This document shows positions 36,001-44,568 of a DNA stretch of 64,000 nucleotides, piece by piece. A model generated the notes under the pieces. That model was not told where the DNA came from, did not search any database, and saw only the letters and a program-made list of their open reading frames with translations. A program made the translations under genes and the position numbers. The number at the start of each line of letters is the position of its first letter. The stretch's first letter is position 1. The DNA is from Hyphomicrobiales bacterium (GTDB lineage Bacteria; Pseudomonadota; Alphaproteobacteria; Rhizobiales; Methyloligellaceae), in NCBI GenBank assembly GCA_021775555.1, contig JAJFHP010000065.1, forward strand, positions 1 to 64,000, given 5' to 3'.

Positions 36001-37131
36001 TTAACTGTCCTGGCCCTTGATATTTCCAGATGTCACTTCGTCCTGCACGATGCGTTCCAGATTGTCGTCCATCCATTCGCGCAGCATCGGGCGAAGCAGA
36101 TCCTTCACACTGTCTTCCAGTGATTTACCACCAGAGTCAGTTGACGCGGTTTCAGTAGCTGCAACTTCTGGTGCAGGCTCCTCAACCGGGGCAGACGCTT
36201 CAACTGGCGCCACTTCCTCAGGAGCCGCGGAGATCGCGACCACATCTTGCACAGGTGTTTCCAGAGCAGGTTCTTCAACCGGCACTTCAGGTTCGGCAAC
36301 TGGTGCTGCCTCAGCCGTTATCTCACCGGGCACCTCGAAACTGGCATCCCCAGGAGCTTCTTGAAGCATGGGTTCCGCGGCTGCTTCCGCAACTTCCGGG
36401 GCCACTGCCACTTCGCTGGCCTCGGCTGTAAAGTCACCCGTATTCAGGCTTGTTTCGACCGGAGCTGGATATTCCGCGACCGGCTCACTCTCCGGCATTG
36501 CGGCATCTGGCATGGATACATCGCCCGCGGCTTCCGCAACCGGCTCACCGGCAGATGGAGTCATCGCTGAAAGGGCTTCACTGATCGGAGCATTCTCTGC
36601 CACTGGTGCGGCGGCTTCCTCGCCCTGCCCCAGCATGGCGCTTAAATCCTCACCAGCCGGAGCCTGAGGCTCGGCCGGGGCTTCAATCACCGTGTCTTCT
36701 ACCCCCGCTTCGGCAAGCAATGATGCAATGTCGACATCGCCAACAGCCTCTGCCGGCGCTGCTTGAGGTTCAGGCCCGGGCTCCGCTACCGGCACCGGCG
36801 CTGCAACAGCCTCAGCCGGACCGGCCTGCACGCCCAGCGGCGATTCAACCTGCGGTTCTACTGCTTGCGGCTGCTCTTCCACGATCTTGGTCAGGTCCAG
36901 AATATCGTCTACATCTTCTGCCCCGGCCTGGGTGTCGTTAAGTGCTTTGGCCAGATCATCGGCAAGACCGTCTCCTGCTGGTGCTGGTTGAGCTGCCGGC
37001 ACCTCCGCCTGCTCAGGGGCTACAGCTTCCGGTTGTGGTGCTTCGCCTGGCTCATCATCGGAAATAATTTTCCGAATGGACGCCAATATCTCGTCCATGG
37101 TCGGCTCGGGAGCCTGCTCTGAACTACTCAT
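36001..37131 (-). CDS. popZ: PopZ-like polar organizing protein (DUF2497)
   Basis: PopZ forms a polar matrix that anchors the chromosome origin and cell-cycle factors in alphaproteobacteria. The 376-residue protein has the N-terminal helix TMDEILASIRKIISDDEP, a long intrinsically disordered Pro/Glu/Ala/Val-rich middle, and the C-terminal oligomerisation helices SLEDSVKDLLRPMLREWMDDNLERIVQDEV. ATG 37131 is chosen because GGAAAA precedes it and family members start here. The middle is longer than that of the Caulobacter protein (177 residues total). It lies between tolC and valS, as in rhizobia. Confidence 0.93.
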   Translation of the reverse strand: MSSSEQAPEPTMDEILASIRKIISDDEPGEAPQPEAVAPEQAEVPAAQPAPAGDGLADDLAKALNDTQAGAEDVDDILDLTKIVEEQPQAVEPQVESPLGVQAGPAEAVAAPVPVAEPGPEPQAAPAEAVGDVDIASLLAEAGVEDTVIEAPAEPQAPAGEDLSAMLGQGEEAAAPVAENAPISEALSAMTPSAGEPVAEAAGDVSMPDAAMPESEPVAEYPAPVETSLNTGDFTAEASEVAVAPEVAEAAAEPMLQEAPGDASFEVPGEITAEAAPVAEPEVPVEEPALETPVQDVVAISAAPEEVAPVEASAPVEEPAPEVAATETASTDSGGKSLEDSVKDLLRPMLREWMDDNLERIVQDEVTSGNIKGQDS

Positions 37132-37256
37132 GATGGTTTTCCTTTGCCGCCTCTCAAAGTCATTTTGCCCTCTGGTAACCACCTTTGTGAATACATTAAC
37201 ACGTTGGTAACCTGCAAGTCCTGTCGCTCCATTGTTTCACCGTGCCGTGCTTATGG

Positions 37257-38708
37257 TTAACGCCCAAAAAGTCCACGCCGGTCAGGATTCGTGCCAAAAA
37301 GCTTGTGTTTCACCCGATCATAATGCGCCATGGGGTCATAGTGCTCCACCGGCAGACGCAAATAATTCGCGTCCAGCCTCCCGATGGCCGATAGCAATGT
37401 GTAGGACGCAACCACCTTGTCCCGTTCGGTACTGACAAGCGTCACCTGCGCATCAAGAAATTCCTGCTCGGCATCCAGAACATCCAAAATCGTGCGCTGG
37501 CCAACTTTTTCCTCTTCCTTCACGCCGTTGAGTGCAATCTTGCTGGCGCGAACCTGCGCCTGGTCCGATTCAATCTGCGCGCGCGCTGCGATCAACCGGC
37601 CCCACGCCGCCACAACATCCGAGCGCGCCTGCGCCCGGGCTTCATCCACTTCCTGCTTGCGCTGCCGGTTGGTCTCGACTGCAGCACGCACACGTGAAGA
37701 TGGCTCACCTTTTGAGTAGAGCGGAACATTGACAAATCCCCGGAAAGTGGTCGTGGTCTGACTGTCCAGACTAACCGAGGGCTCAAGCCGGTCCTCATAG
37801 GTCGCCTCGATGCCGACTTCAGGAAGCATTTCGCCCCGGATCTGCTTGATTTCGTATTGCGAGGCTTCTTCGGTATATATTGCTGCCTGGAGATCGGGAT
37901 TTTCCGCTTTCGCCGTGCCCAGAGCGCTGGGCAGAGCATGCGGCAGCATTCCGTCGATTGGCTGAGGTTCAACCAGGAAACTCGGCGGATGGCCGATGAT
38001 GCGCTGATAAGACGCACGGCTGGTCTTCAGGTTGGACTGGGCCAGGTTAAGCTGTGAAATAGAGCCGCTACGCCGTGCTTCCGCCTGGGCCACGTCGGTC
38101 TTGGTCACCTCGCCCACCTCGAACCGGTCCTTGGTTGCCTTGAGCTGCTCTGACAAGACACGCACATTGCCCTCTCGCAGCCGGACAATAGCCTGGTCAC
38201 GAACCACATCCATATACGCGGTAACCGCTTCGAGCATCGTGGTCTGCTCCACCGAACGCAAACTGGCCCGGCCAGCCTGGATATTCGCTTCCGCTTCGCG
38301 GATCGCATTGATGGTGCGCAAGCCCCGGAACAGTGTCTTGTTGAGGGTGATGGAGTAGCCTTCAGGATGATGGGTGCCACCGGAGTTAAATCCGCCCGTA
38401 GACCCTCCGCCGCCCTTGAGTTTGGGTACGGTTTTCCGATATCCGGAATCCAGCGTGCCGGAAAGCGAAGGCCGGAAATTCGAGCGCGCTTGAGAGGCTT
38501 CCTCATCTATCGCGCGCAGTTTCGCCCGCTCTGCGTTCAGGGTTGGATTTGTCATATAGGCTGAGGCCAAAGCACTGGGCAGGCTTTCAGCGAGTGCTGG
38601 ACAGGTGATCCCGCCCATGAGCACCCCGGCGGCCAACCCCACCTTCACCTGACGCAACATTGCACGCCTCGCAAGACGCACAAAAACCGAAACAACATGA
38701 AAACGCAT
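37257..38708 (-). CDS. tolC: TolC-family outer membrane channel protein
   Basis: The 483-residue protein is a TolC-type outer membrane channel used by efflux pumps and type I secretion. It has a signal peptide ending near CPALAES, then the duplicated helical repeats, the first starting LPSALASAYMTNPTLNAERAKLRA and the second PDLQAAIYTEEASQYEIKQIRGEMLPEVGI. The later part VGQRTILDVLDAEQEFLDAQVTLVSTERDKVVASY matches the family end. ATG 38708 is used; an in-frame TTG is two codons upstream. No pump genes are adjacent. Confidence 0.95.
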   Translation of the reverse strand: MRFHVVSVFVRLARRAMLRQVKVGLAAGVLMGGITCPALAESLPSALASAYMTNPTLNAERAKLRAIDEEASQARSNFRPSLSGTLDSGYRKTVPKLKGGGGSTGGFNSGGTHHPEGYSITLNKTLFRGLRTINAIREAEANIQAGRASLRSVEQTTMLEAVTAYMDVVRDQAIVRLREGNVRVLSEQLKATKDRFEVGEVTKTDVAQAEARRSGSISQLNLAQSNLKTSRASYQRIIGHPPSFLVEPQPIDGMLPHALPSALGTAKAENPDLQAAIYTEEASQYEIKQIRGEMLPEVGIEATYEDRLEPSVSLDSQTTTTFRGFVNVPLYSKGEPSSRVRAAVETNRQRKQEVDEARAQARSDVVAAWGRLIAARAQIESDQAQVRASKIALNGVKEEEKVGQRTILDVLDAEQEFLDAQVTLVSTERDKVVASYTLLSAIGRLDANYLRLPVEHYDPMAHYDRVKHKLFGTNPDRRGLFGR

Positions 38709-38932
38709 GATCAACCCGGATTACAGGACTGGCCTGATTGCCCCGCCGTCATTTACAGCAGTATCTCAGGCAGCCCCCACTTTACAGAACGTAAAGAATA
38801 GTCGCTCAAACGCAGCGGCGAAAGAGTTTTCCCACCTGCAGCGCGTAAGCAGTTGTCGAGTGTGGAGTCCGGGCCACACTCCCTCGCGCGCAGTTGAGAA
38901 AGAATCACACTCGATGTGCCGTGGGCTTGAGC

Positions 38933-39604
38933 CTAAAAAACGAACTCTGCTTCCCGCGCAAACCCCGGTAAAGCAGGGCCACCGGCATCAAAAGCGCTTC
39001 TCTGGCTCACACGCCCGCCGATATTACGGAATAATGTGGCTTGTCCAAACTCGTGATCGGAAACAATCGCAACCAGGCGGCCACCCTCCTTCAATTGCTT
39101 CAATATGTTTTCCGGCACTGCACTCACGCAGCCATTGAGCAAAATAACGTCAAACGGTCCCTCGCTGGCATAGCCGTCGGACAAGGGGCCTGAAACCACC
39201 GCCGCATTGTCAACACCCAGTTCCATGAGTGTCTGACTTGCCTGTTCCGCCAGGGTTTCATCACATTCAAGACCCACGACGGCTTCAGCCAGCCGTGCCA
39301 GAACAGCGGTTGAGTAGCCCGTGGCGCAACCAACATCGAGCACCAGATTGTCAGCATCCACCTCGGCAAGCTGGATAAGCCGGGCCAATGGCATTGGAGA
39401 GACAAGACAACGTGCGGGCGCGCCCTGACGCGCCGGTGCAACCTCTATGCCTTCTTCCATATAGGCCAGTGTTTGCAATGAAGCGGGTACGAAACTTTCC
39501 CTGGGGACATCATTGAGCGCTCGCAGCAAGCGTGCCTCAGTGACCTGATTGGGGCGAATCTGGGATTCAACCATGTTGTGCCGCGCAGCTGCATAGTCAC
39601 TCAT
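38933..39604 (-). CDS. Protein-L-isoaspartate O-methyltransferase family protein
   Basis: The 223-residue protein has the PIMT-family layout: MVESQIRPNQVTEARLLRALNDVPRESFVP, then the SAM motif VLDVGCATGYSTAVLARLAEAVVGLE and ILLNGCVSAVPENILKQLKEGGRLVAIV. The substrate loop with the QTIS motif of true Pcm is replaced (RCLVSPMPLARLIQLA), so isoaspartate repair is doubtful. GGGAGG lies eight bases before ATG 39604. It precedes tolC in the same direction, as commonly in rhizobia. The canonical Pcm is at 10.9 kb. Confidence 0.88.
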   Translation of the reverse strand: MSDYAAARHNMVESQIRPNQVTEARLLRALNDVPRESFVPASLQTLAYMEEGIEVAPARQGAPARCLVSPMPLARLIQLAEVDADNLVLDVGCATGYSTAVLARLAEAVVGLECDETLAEQASQTLMELGVDNAAVVSGPLSDGYASEGPFDVILLNGCVSAVPENILKQLKEGGRLVAIVSDHEFGQATLFRNIGGRVSQRSAFDAGGPALPGFAREAEFVF

Positions 39605-39828
39605 TGTCGTGCCTCCCGCGATTCTCAAGCCACAATTCAATGTAGGTTTCGTGCGTGACGCGGCCCTTTGTCAAGACAGACCGCATTGTAGTGACAAGTC
39701 GCCTTTGATATAAGCGGCGCGTTCATCGCTTCACCGAGCGTGCACGCGTCCGCAGCGGCATCCGGAAAATAACGTAGTGATAGAATGACTTGACTGCATT
39801 TGTTGCGGTCAGGTTTCACAACTTATGA

Positions 39829-39902
39829 GGCCACGTGGCGGAGTGGTGACGCAGCGGACTGCAAATCCGTTCACCCCGGTTCGATTCCGGGCGTGGCCTC
39901 CA
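39829..39902 (+). tRNA. tRNA-Cys (anticodon GCA)
   Basis: A 74-base cloverleaf: acceptor GGCCACG (39829-39835) pairs with CGTGGCC (39892-39898), the anticodon loop CTGCAAA has GCA at 39861-39863, the T-arm contains GGTTCGATTCC, and CCA is encoded (39900-39902). Confidence 0.97.
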
Positions 39903-40054
39903 CTTCATTCATTAACCCCGCCAGCGCTGCCAATCCTTACAGGTTGGGAGTGAAAGAACGGGGAATTAAATTCCTGCACCAACACCAATCGTCAACAGCG
40001 CACATGATGATTTCACCTGTGTAACCTCCGGCAAAATTGAGATGGATATGGCTC

Positions 40055-40657
40055 ATGAAGATATTGGCATTCAGTGACCTCCATCGCGATCAAGATGCAG
40101 CACGGTCGATTGTCACGGCGAGCAGCGAGGCAGACGTCGTTGTGGGGGCGGGAGATTTTGGGACCGCGGGTGAAGGGATCGCCGATGTGATCAAGATTCT
40201 TCAGGCGGTAACCGTGCCGACAATTCTGGTTTCAGGGAACCATGACAATCTCGATAATCTGCGTTTTGCCTGCGAGGGTTGGGAAGCAGCCAGTGTGCTT
40301 CATGGCGAGCAGGCAATCATAAATGACGTTACCTTCTTTGGCCTTGGCATGGAGGTCCCGCAAAGAGCTCACTTTTCCTGGAACAGTTTCATGAGCGAAG
40401 ACGAGGCCTCGAGTGCATTAGCCATGTGCCTTCAAAGCGCCGTCCTGGTGACACATTCACCTCCATATGGCGATGTATGTGACCTGCAGACCAATGGAGA
40501 TCATGAGGGCAGCAAAGCCATTCAGGAGTTTATCGAAATCAAACAGCCAAAATTATGCCTCTGCGGGCACATCCATCATTCATGGGGCACCGAATATGCC
40601 ATCGGGCGCAGCAAGGTTGCGAACCTTGGACCATCACTCAATTGGTTCAAGATTTAA
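40055..40657 (+). CDS. Calcineurin-like metallophosphoesterase
   Basis: The 200-residue protein has the complete metallophosphoesterase set: MKILAFSDLHRD (DxH), VVVGAGDFG (GD), LVSGNHDN (GNHD), LVTHSPP and CGHIHHSWG (GHxH). It is a single-domain phosphatase or phosphodiesterase of unknown substrate and resembles small YfcE-type or eukaryotic UPF0046-like proteins. ATG 40055 starts exactly at the first strand; the frame is open six codons further up. Confidence 0.9.
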   Translation: MKILAFSDLHRDQDAARSIVTASSEADVVVGAGDFGTAGEGIADVIKILQAVTVPTILVSGNHDNLDNLRFACEGWEAASVLHGEQAIINDVTFFGLGMEVPQRAHFSWNSFMSEDEASSALAMCLQSAVLVTHSPPYGDVCDLQTNGDHEGSKAIQEFIEIKQPKLCLCGHIHHSWGTEYAIGRSKVANLGPSLNWFKI

Positions 40658-40677
40658 CCATTTGACCTTGCATTGCG

Positions 40678-40932
40678 CTATCCGGGATTTTGATTTGCGT
40701 TGTTCCCACTCTTGCGCCGCCCCCACCAAACCTCAACACGACGGCGCCAGCGCCGCACAATTGGTAAATCCACCGACAGGATTAGCAACCCGAGAGGCAC
40801 CATCCAGAAGCCGAGCACCGGCAGGAACCCCAGCAGACCACCTATAATTAATGAGATACCAATTATCACCCGAACGATGCGCGAGCGTGGCAAATGGAGA
40901 TGGCCATTCCCAAGTTTGATTTTGATGGGCAT
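40678..40932 (-). CDS. Small two-helix membrane protein (PGPGW-like)
   Basis: The 84-residue protein has two close hydrophobic segments, RVIIGISLIIGGLLGFLPVLGFW and MVPLGLLILSVDLP, then a basic tail RRWRRRVEVWWGRR. This matches short alphaproteobacterial proteins annotated as PGPGW-type transmembrane proteins of unknown function. It is convergent with the metallophosphoesterase gene. Confidence 0.75.
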   Translation of the reverse strand: MPIKIKLGNGHLHLPRSRIVRVIIGISLIIGGLLGFLPVLGFWMVPLGLLILSVDLPIVRRWRRRVEVWWGRRKSGNNANQNPG

Positions 40933-41134
40933 TTAAAGAATGTTCCGAATCACACTTTCTGAAAATCATACGACCGCACCGGGATACTTTTTCAACCTAT
41001 TTGGGCATCTCGTTGCTCCCGCGCAACAAAAGCCATGAAAATCTCATCTGTAATTCATATCATTCTTGGTCTGGAATGATGACCGCGCTTTTGCTATAGC
41101 GTGTGCGGTATGCAGGTTTATTTGGCTTGCATGT

Positions 41135-41210
41135 TCCCCGGTAGCTCAGTTGGTAGAGCAAGCGGCTGTTAACCGCTGGGTCGCTGGTTCGAGTCCGGCC
41201 CGGGGAGCCA
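41135..41210 (+). tRNA. tRNA-Asn (anticodon GTT)
   Basis: A 76-base cloverleaf: acceptor TCCCCGG (41135-41141) pairs with CCGGGGA (41200-41206), the D-arm has AGCTCAGTTGGTAGAGC, the anticodon GTT is at 41168-41170, the T-arm contains GGTTCGAGTCC, and CCA is encoded at 41208-41210. Confidence 0.97.
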
Positions 41211-41258
41211 TTTCTTTCAATGCGGCACAATTTCCAGTGTTCATGGATGAGTCAGTTT

Positions 41259-42662
41259 ATGACTGCGTTGATTCGCTTTTTCACCACACCCGCATTTATT
41301 GCTACATGCATTGTGGCTATATGGATTGGCTTCCTTGCAGGAGCGCTGGCGTTCCATCCGATTGCCTCACAGACAACAAAAATTCATCAGTTTGGGTTTT
41401 TCTCCCAATATGCACTCAACCTCGTCCATCAACTACAGCAGGAAAGAAGCGCATCAGCTGGATTTATTGCAACCAATCAATCAGAACAGACATCAACCCT
41501 GCTGAGAAATCAGCACATCGGCACTGACAAGGCGTACCAGTACTTTAAAAAACAATGGGGCCGTTTCAACAGCTCCGACATTGGATTGGCACTTACCAAT
41601 TCACTTATGGCCGCCGAGACACACCTCTCTCAGCTGGACAAAATTCGTTCGCAGGTGTTCAAAAAGAATGCGGGTATCTCCCTTACGATCAATGCCTATA
41701 GCCAGGCAATCGGGCAACTGAACATGTCCATTTCTCAATTGGAAACTGTTCAATTGGAAGACCCTATCGCATCCAGGTTGCGGGAATCATTTCTGGGGCA
41801 TTTGAAATCGGGTGAATTGTTCGCACGCGAAATGGCACTCAGTCAGACGATTGAATCCTCAAGTGCCGAAGGGCTTGAAACCATCCAGAAAAAGCGGGAC
41901 AGAATCCTCAACTTGGCCCACTCCGAATTCCAGCAATTGATGGCGAAGACCAGCACGGAGGCAGCCCGCTGGGCTTATATCTTCGTCATTTCCCTCCTTG
42001 TGGTTGTGATTGCCACATTATGTGCAATTGCATGGCACAAACCCGCCGCACTCGATCTCTCTTTCCTCATTGGACTGCTTGTCTTCAATGCTGCACTCAT
42101 TGTGTGGACACTGAGCACCGGCCCTTTCTGGATATCAAAGGAGAGCGGGCCGATTGAAAGCCTTCACACAATTGTATTGGCGGTGGGGTGGGTGCTGTTT
42201 TGCCGTGAAACCATGAAACATTCGGGGTCATCACGCATGGCGGCGCTGGTGATGGCTTGCCTATGCCTTCTCATGTTCTTCAGGGAGCTGGATTTGCGTG
42301 TATTCAATGCGCCGGAATGGCTCATCAACATTACCACTCCCGGTATCAGAAAATGGCTTTCCCTGGCCCTCATCGTGCTGGCCAGTGTTTATGCAGCCTC
42401 TCGCTACAGGCAGATACCGGGCCTGGTGCGTTCAAGCCTCACATGGAGAGCCTGGCCATTTTATATTTGGCCAATGCTGCTTATTGCCGGTGAGAAAGTT
42501 GAATTAGTGACTCATGAAACACGCCAGGATGATCTGCCCGGCTATTGGGCAAATGGTCAATTCTGGGAGGAATTTCTTGAACTCAACGCCTATATCACGG
42601 TTTTGTATGCCGCATATATCTTCGCTGAAATCTACCGAAATGGTGGCAAACGGCACACCTAG
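41259..42662 (+). CDS. NIT (nitrate/nitrite-sensing type) domain fused to a polytopic membrane domain
   Basis: From ATG 41259 the protein has 467 residues. A first membrane helix (about 10-32) is followed by an extracytoplasmic helical domain whose start LVHQLQQERSASAGFIATN matches the NIT domain signature (Q.ER..SAG). A second helix (about 238-258) leads into six further hydrophobic segments, with polar residues inside or next to helices: GPIESLHTIVLAVGW, LLMFFRELDLRVF, LLIAGEKVEL and FWEEFLELNAYITVLY. No GGDEF, kinase or chemotaxis output domain follows. The output is therefore unknown. ATG 41259 has GGATGAG upstream; ATGs at 41220 and 41247 are alternatives. It begins about 50 bases after tRNA-Asn. 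Confidence 0.8.
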   Translation: MTALIRFFTTPAFIATCIVAIWIGFLAGALAFHPIASQTTKIHQFGFFSQYALNLVHQLQQERSASAGFIATNQSEQTSTLLRNQHIGTDKAYQYFKKQWGRFNSSDIGLALTNSLMAAETHLSQLDKIRSQVFKKNAGISLTINAYSQAIGQLNMSISQLETVQLEDPIASRLRESFLGHLKSGELFAREMALSQTIESSSAEGLETIQKKRDRILNLAHSEFQQLMAKTSTEAARWAYIFVISLLVVVIATLCAIAWHKPAALDLSFLIGLLVFNAALIVWTLSTGPFWISKESGPIESLHTIVLAVGWVLFCRETMKHSGSSRMAALVMACLCLLMFFRELDLRVFNAPEWLINITTPGIRKWLSLALIVLASVYAASRYRQIPGLVRSSLTWRAWPFYIWPMLLIAGEKVELVTHETRQDDLPGYWANGQFWEEFLELNAYITVLYAAYIFAEIYRNGGKRHT

Positions 42663-42692
42663 AGGGTCTGGTATGATTGTGAAGTCCGCAAG

Positions 42693-44381
42693 TTACTGGA
42701 ACAGCCAGTCAAACAATCCGCCACCGCTTGGCTTGCGCCGCCGTGGGCGCGGCTGCGGAGCCGGTCGCCCGCCCTGGGCCCACCAGCCGTCATTGAACCA
42801 GAACTGATCCCCCTGCCCGAAAGTGTCGGTCGGCGCCTTGCGCAAGGTGACTTCATTGGCAACCCCGTCAGGGTCCGTCACGACGACGGAGGCCATTTTC
42901 CAGTCCCAGCGCGCCTTGCGCTGCCCCCAGGCATGGGGCTCGACGGCAACCACCCTGGCTTTCCACAGATCAATGATCGCCGTGTAGTCGTAACGTCTTG
43001 TGCTGTCATCGCTCTGCACACCGGCATTGTATCGCAACAGGCCAATGCCTTGCAGGGAGTATTTCATCAGAGTCCAGTCAAGGATTTGAGGTTTGCCTGT
43101 GCCATACATTTCCAACCGCACACGCATTTTCGGATATCTCTGGTTGGTGGCGATATAGTGCCCTGCCGGTGTCCGGCGGACCCACCACCCCTTAACCGGT
43201 TTCTCAGCCGGCTTCTGCTTGGGAGGACGCGGGAGCACTACGCCCATTTTCTGCAAGCGAATACGCGCGGCATATTGCCGGGGATCGGCCGACAGGGACG
43301 CCTTGTAATCATTCACCGCATCCTCGAAGCGGCCAAGGGCCTCATATATCTGGCCACGCACTCCAAGCGCCTTGGCATTGCCCGACTCGCTCGAAAGGGC
43401 CTTGTCCACATCCACCAGCGCCTCTTCCGCGACACCGAGAAGCAGGTAGGTATTGGCGCGCTCAATGAGTGCGCCGGCATCATCGGGATTGAGTATCAGC
43501 GCCATCGATAAATCCTCACGGGCTTTATCAAGCTGTTTGATCTTTAGAAACGCTGCCCCGCGCCCGCGATAGCTATCGGCTGAATCCGGATCAAGACTGA
43601 TGGCTTTTGAGAGATCCTTGATGGCAAAATTATATCGGCGTGTACGTGCATAGGCGCTGCCGCGCGCGATATAGAGCTTTGACAATTCGGGCTGCTGGGC
43701 GATCAACTCTGTATAGTCTTTAACAGCATCGCCATCGCGCTCAAGCTCGAGATAGGCGGCGCCCCGGTTCTTGCGCGCACCGGTATATTTGGCATTCAGG
43801 GCAAGGGCGCGTGAAAAATCGCGCACTCCCGCAAAAGGCCTCCCCAAAGCCGTATGCGCCTTGCCCCGGCCATTAAATGGAACCGCATTGGTCGGCATAA
43901 GTTGAACCGCTTTGCGGAAATCCCTCAGTGCTTCTTCCTTGCGCTCAAGCACCAGCTGGGCATTGCCGCGATTGTTGAAGGCCGCTCCGTAACCTGGCGC
44001 CAGTTCAATGGCGCGGGAAAAATCGAGGATCGCCTGTTCAGGCTCGCCCAAATCCATCAGAGCATTGCCCCGGTTGTTGTAGACGATGGCGTAATCGGGA
44101 AACAGCTCGACCGATTTGTTGAAATCGGCGATTGCCTCCTTGGTCATCTTCAGACGCCACTTGGCAACGCCGCGGTCGTTGAGAACATTAGCCCGGCGCA
44201 CGTCGGCCAGATCACTTGCCTTGAGTGCAGTATCAAAGGATGCAATCGCTTCAGAATATTTACCTCGAAGCAGATTGGCAGCCCCTTCACGTGCACGCAG
44301 CACGGCGTCCTCCGTCGCGGCCGATGCGATGGATGGAAGGATAATCAGCCAACCCAGTGCAAATGCATGTGCGTGTTTCAT
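42693..44381 (-). CDS. Exported TPR-repeat protein
   Basis: The 562-residue protein has a signal peptide (FALGWLIILPSIASA) and about nine or ten tetratricopeptide repeats between residues 30 and 375, such as AIVYNNRGNALMDLGEPEQAILDFSRAIELAP. These are followed by a C-terminal domain of about 150 residues rich in Trp (VKGWWVRRTPAGHY, WKARVVAVEPHAWGQ) and ending in a basic, Pro-rich tail with GGGLFDWLF. TPRs usually mediate protein contacts; the C-terminal domain is not recognised. It is divergent from the exported GH3 gene and convergent with the NIT gene. Confidence 0.88.
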   Translation of the reverse strand: MKHAHAFALGWLIILPSIASAATEDAVLRAREGAANLLRGKYSEAIASFDTALKASDLADVRRANVLNDRGVAKWRLKMTKEAIADFNKSVELFPDYAIVYNNRGNALMDLGEPEQAILDFSRAIELAPGYGAAFNNRGNAQLVLERKEEALRDFRKAVQLMPTNAVPFNGRGKAHTALGRPFAGVRDFSRALALNAKYTGARKNRGAAYLELERDGDAVKDYTELIAQQPELSKLYIARGSAYARTRRYNFAIKDLSKAISLDPDSADSYRGRGAAFLKIKQLDKAREDLSMALILNPDDAGALIERANTYLLLGVAEEALVDVDKALSSESGNAKALGVRGQIYEALGRFEDAVNDYKASLSADPRQYAARIRLQKMGVVLPRPPKQKPAEKPVKGWWVRRTPAGHYIATNQRYPKMRVRLEMYGTGKPQILDWTLMKYSLQGIGLLRYNAGVQSDDSTRRYDYTAIIDLWKARVVAVEPHAWGQRKARWDWKMASVVVTDPDGVANEVTLRKAPTDTFGQGDQFWFNDGWWAQGGRPAPQPRPRRRKPSGGGLFDWLFQ

Positions 44382-44568
44382 TGCCGTCCTTTATGCAATG
44401 TCATCACGAGTTTTAACGTTTCGTGCCATTGTTGTGCAATTCTTTGTCATTCGCTGGCACGCTCGTCAACAATCGGTCATAGTCTCAAGCATGATTGGTC
44501 AATAAGGCCATCACTGGGCGGACGATCGATACCCATTCGTCTGCCCTTGTCTTGAGAGGCGCTCTCAT

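Noticed and set aside
37190-37260. CtrA-type TTAA half sites upstream of popZ and downstream of it
   Set aside because: TTAA occurs singly, but the TTAA-N7-TTAA spacing is not met convincingly.
39829-41210. tRNA-Cys and tRNA-Asn as integration sites for a mobile element
   Set aside because: I see no integrase gene and no repeat of the tRNA 3' ends nearby; the genes between are ordinary.
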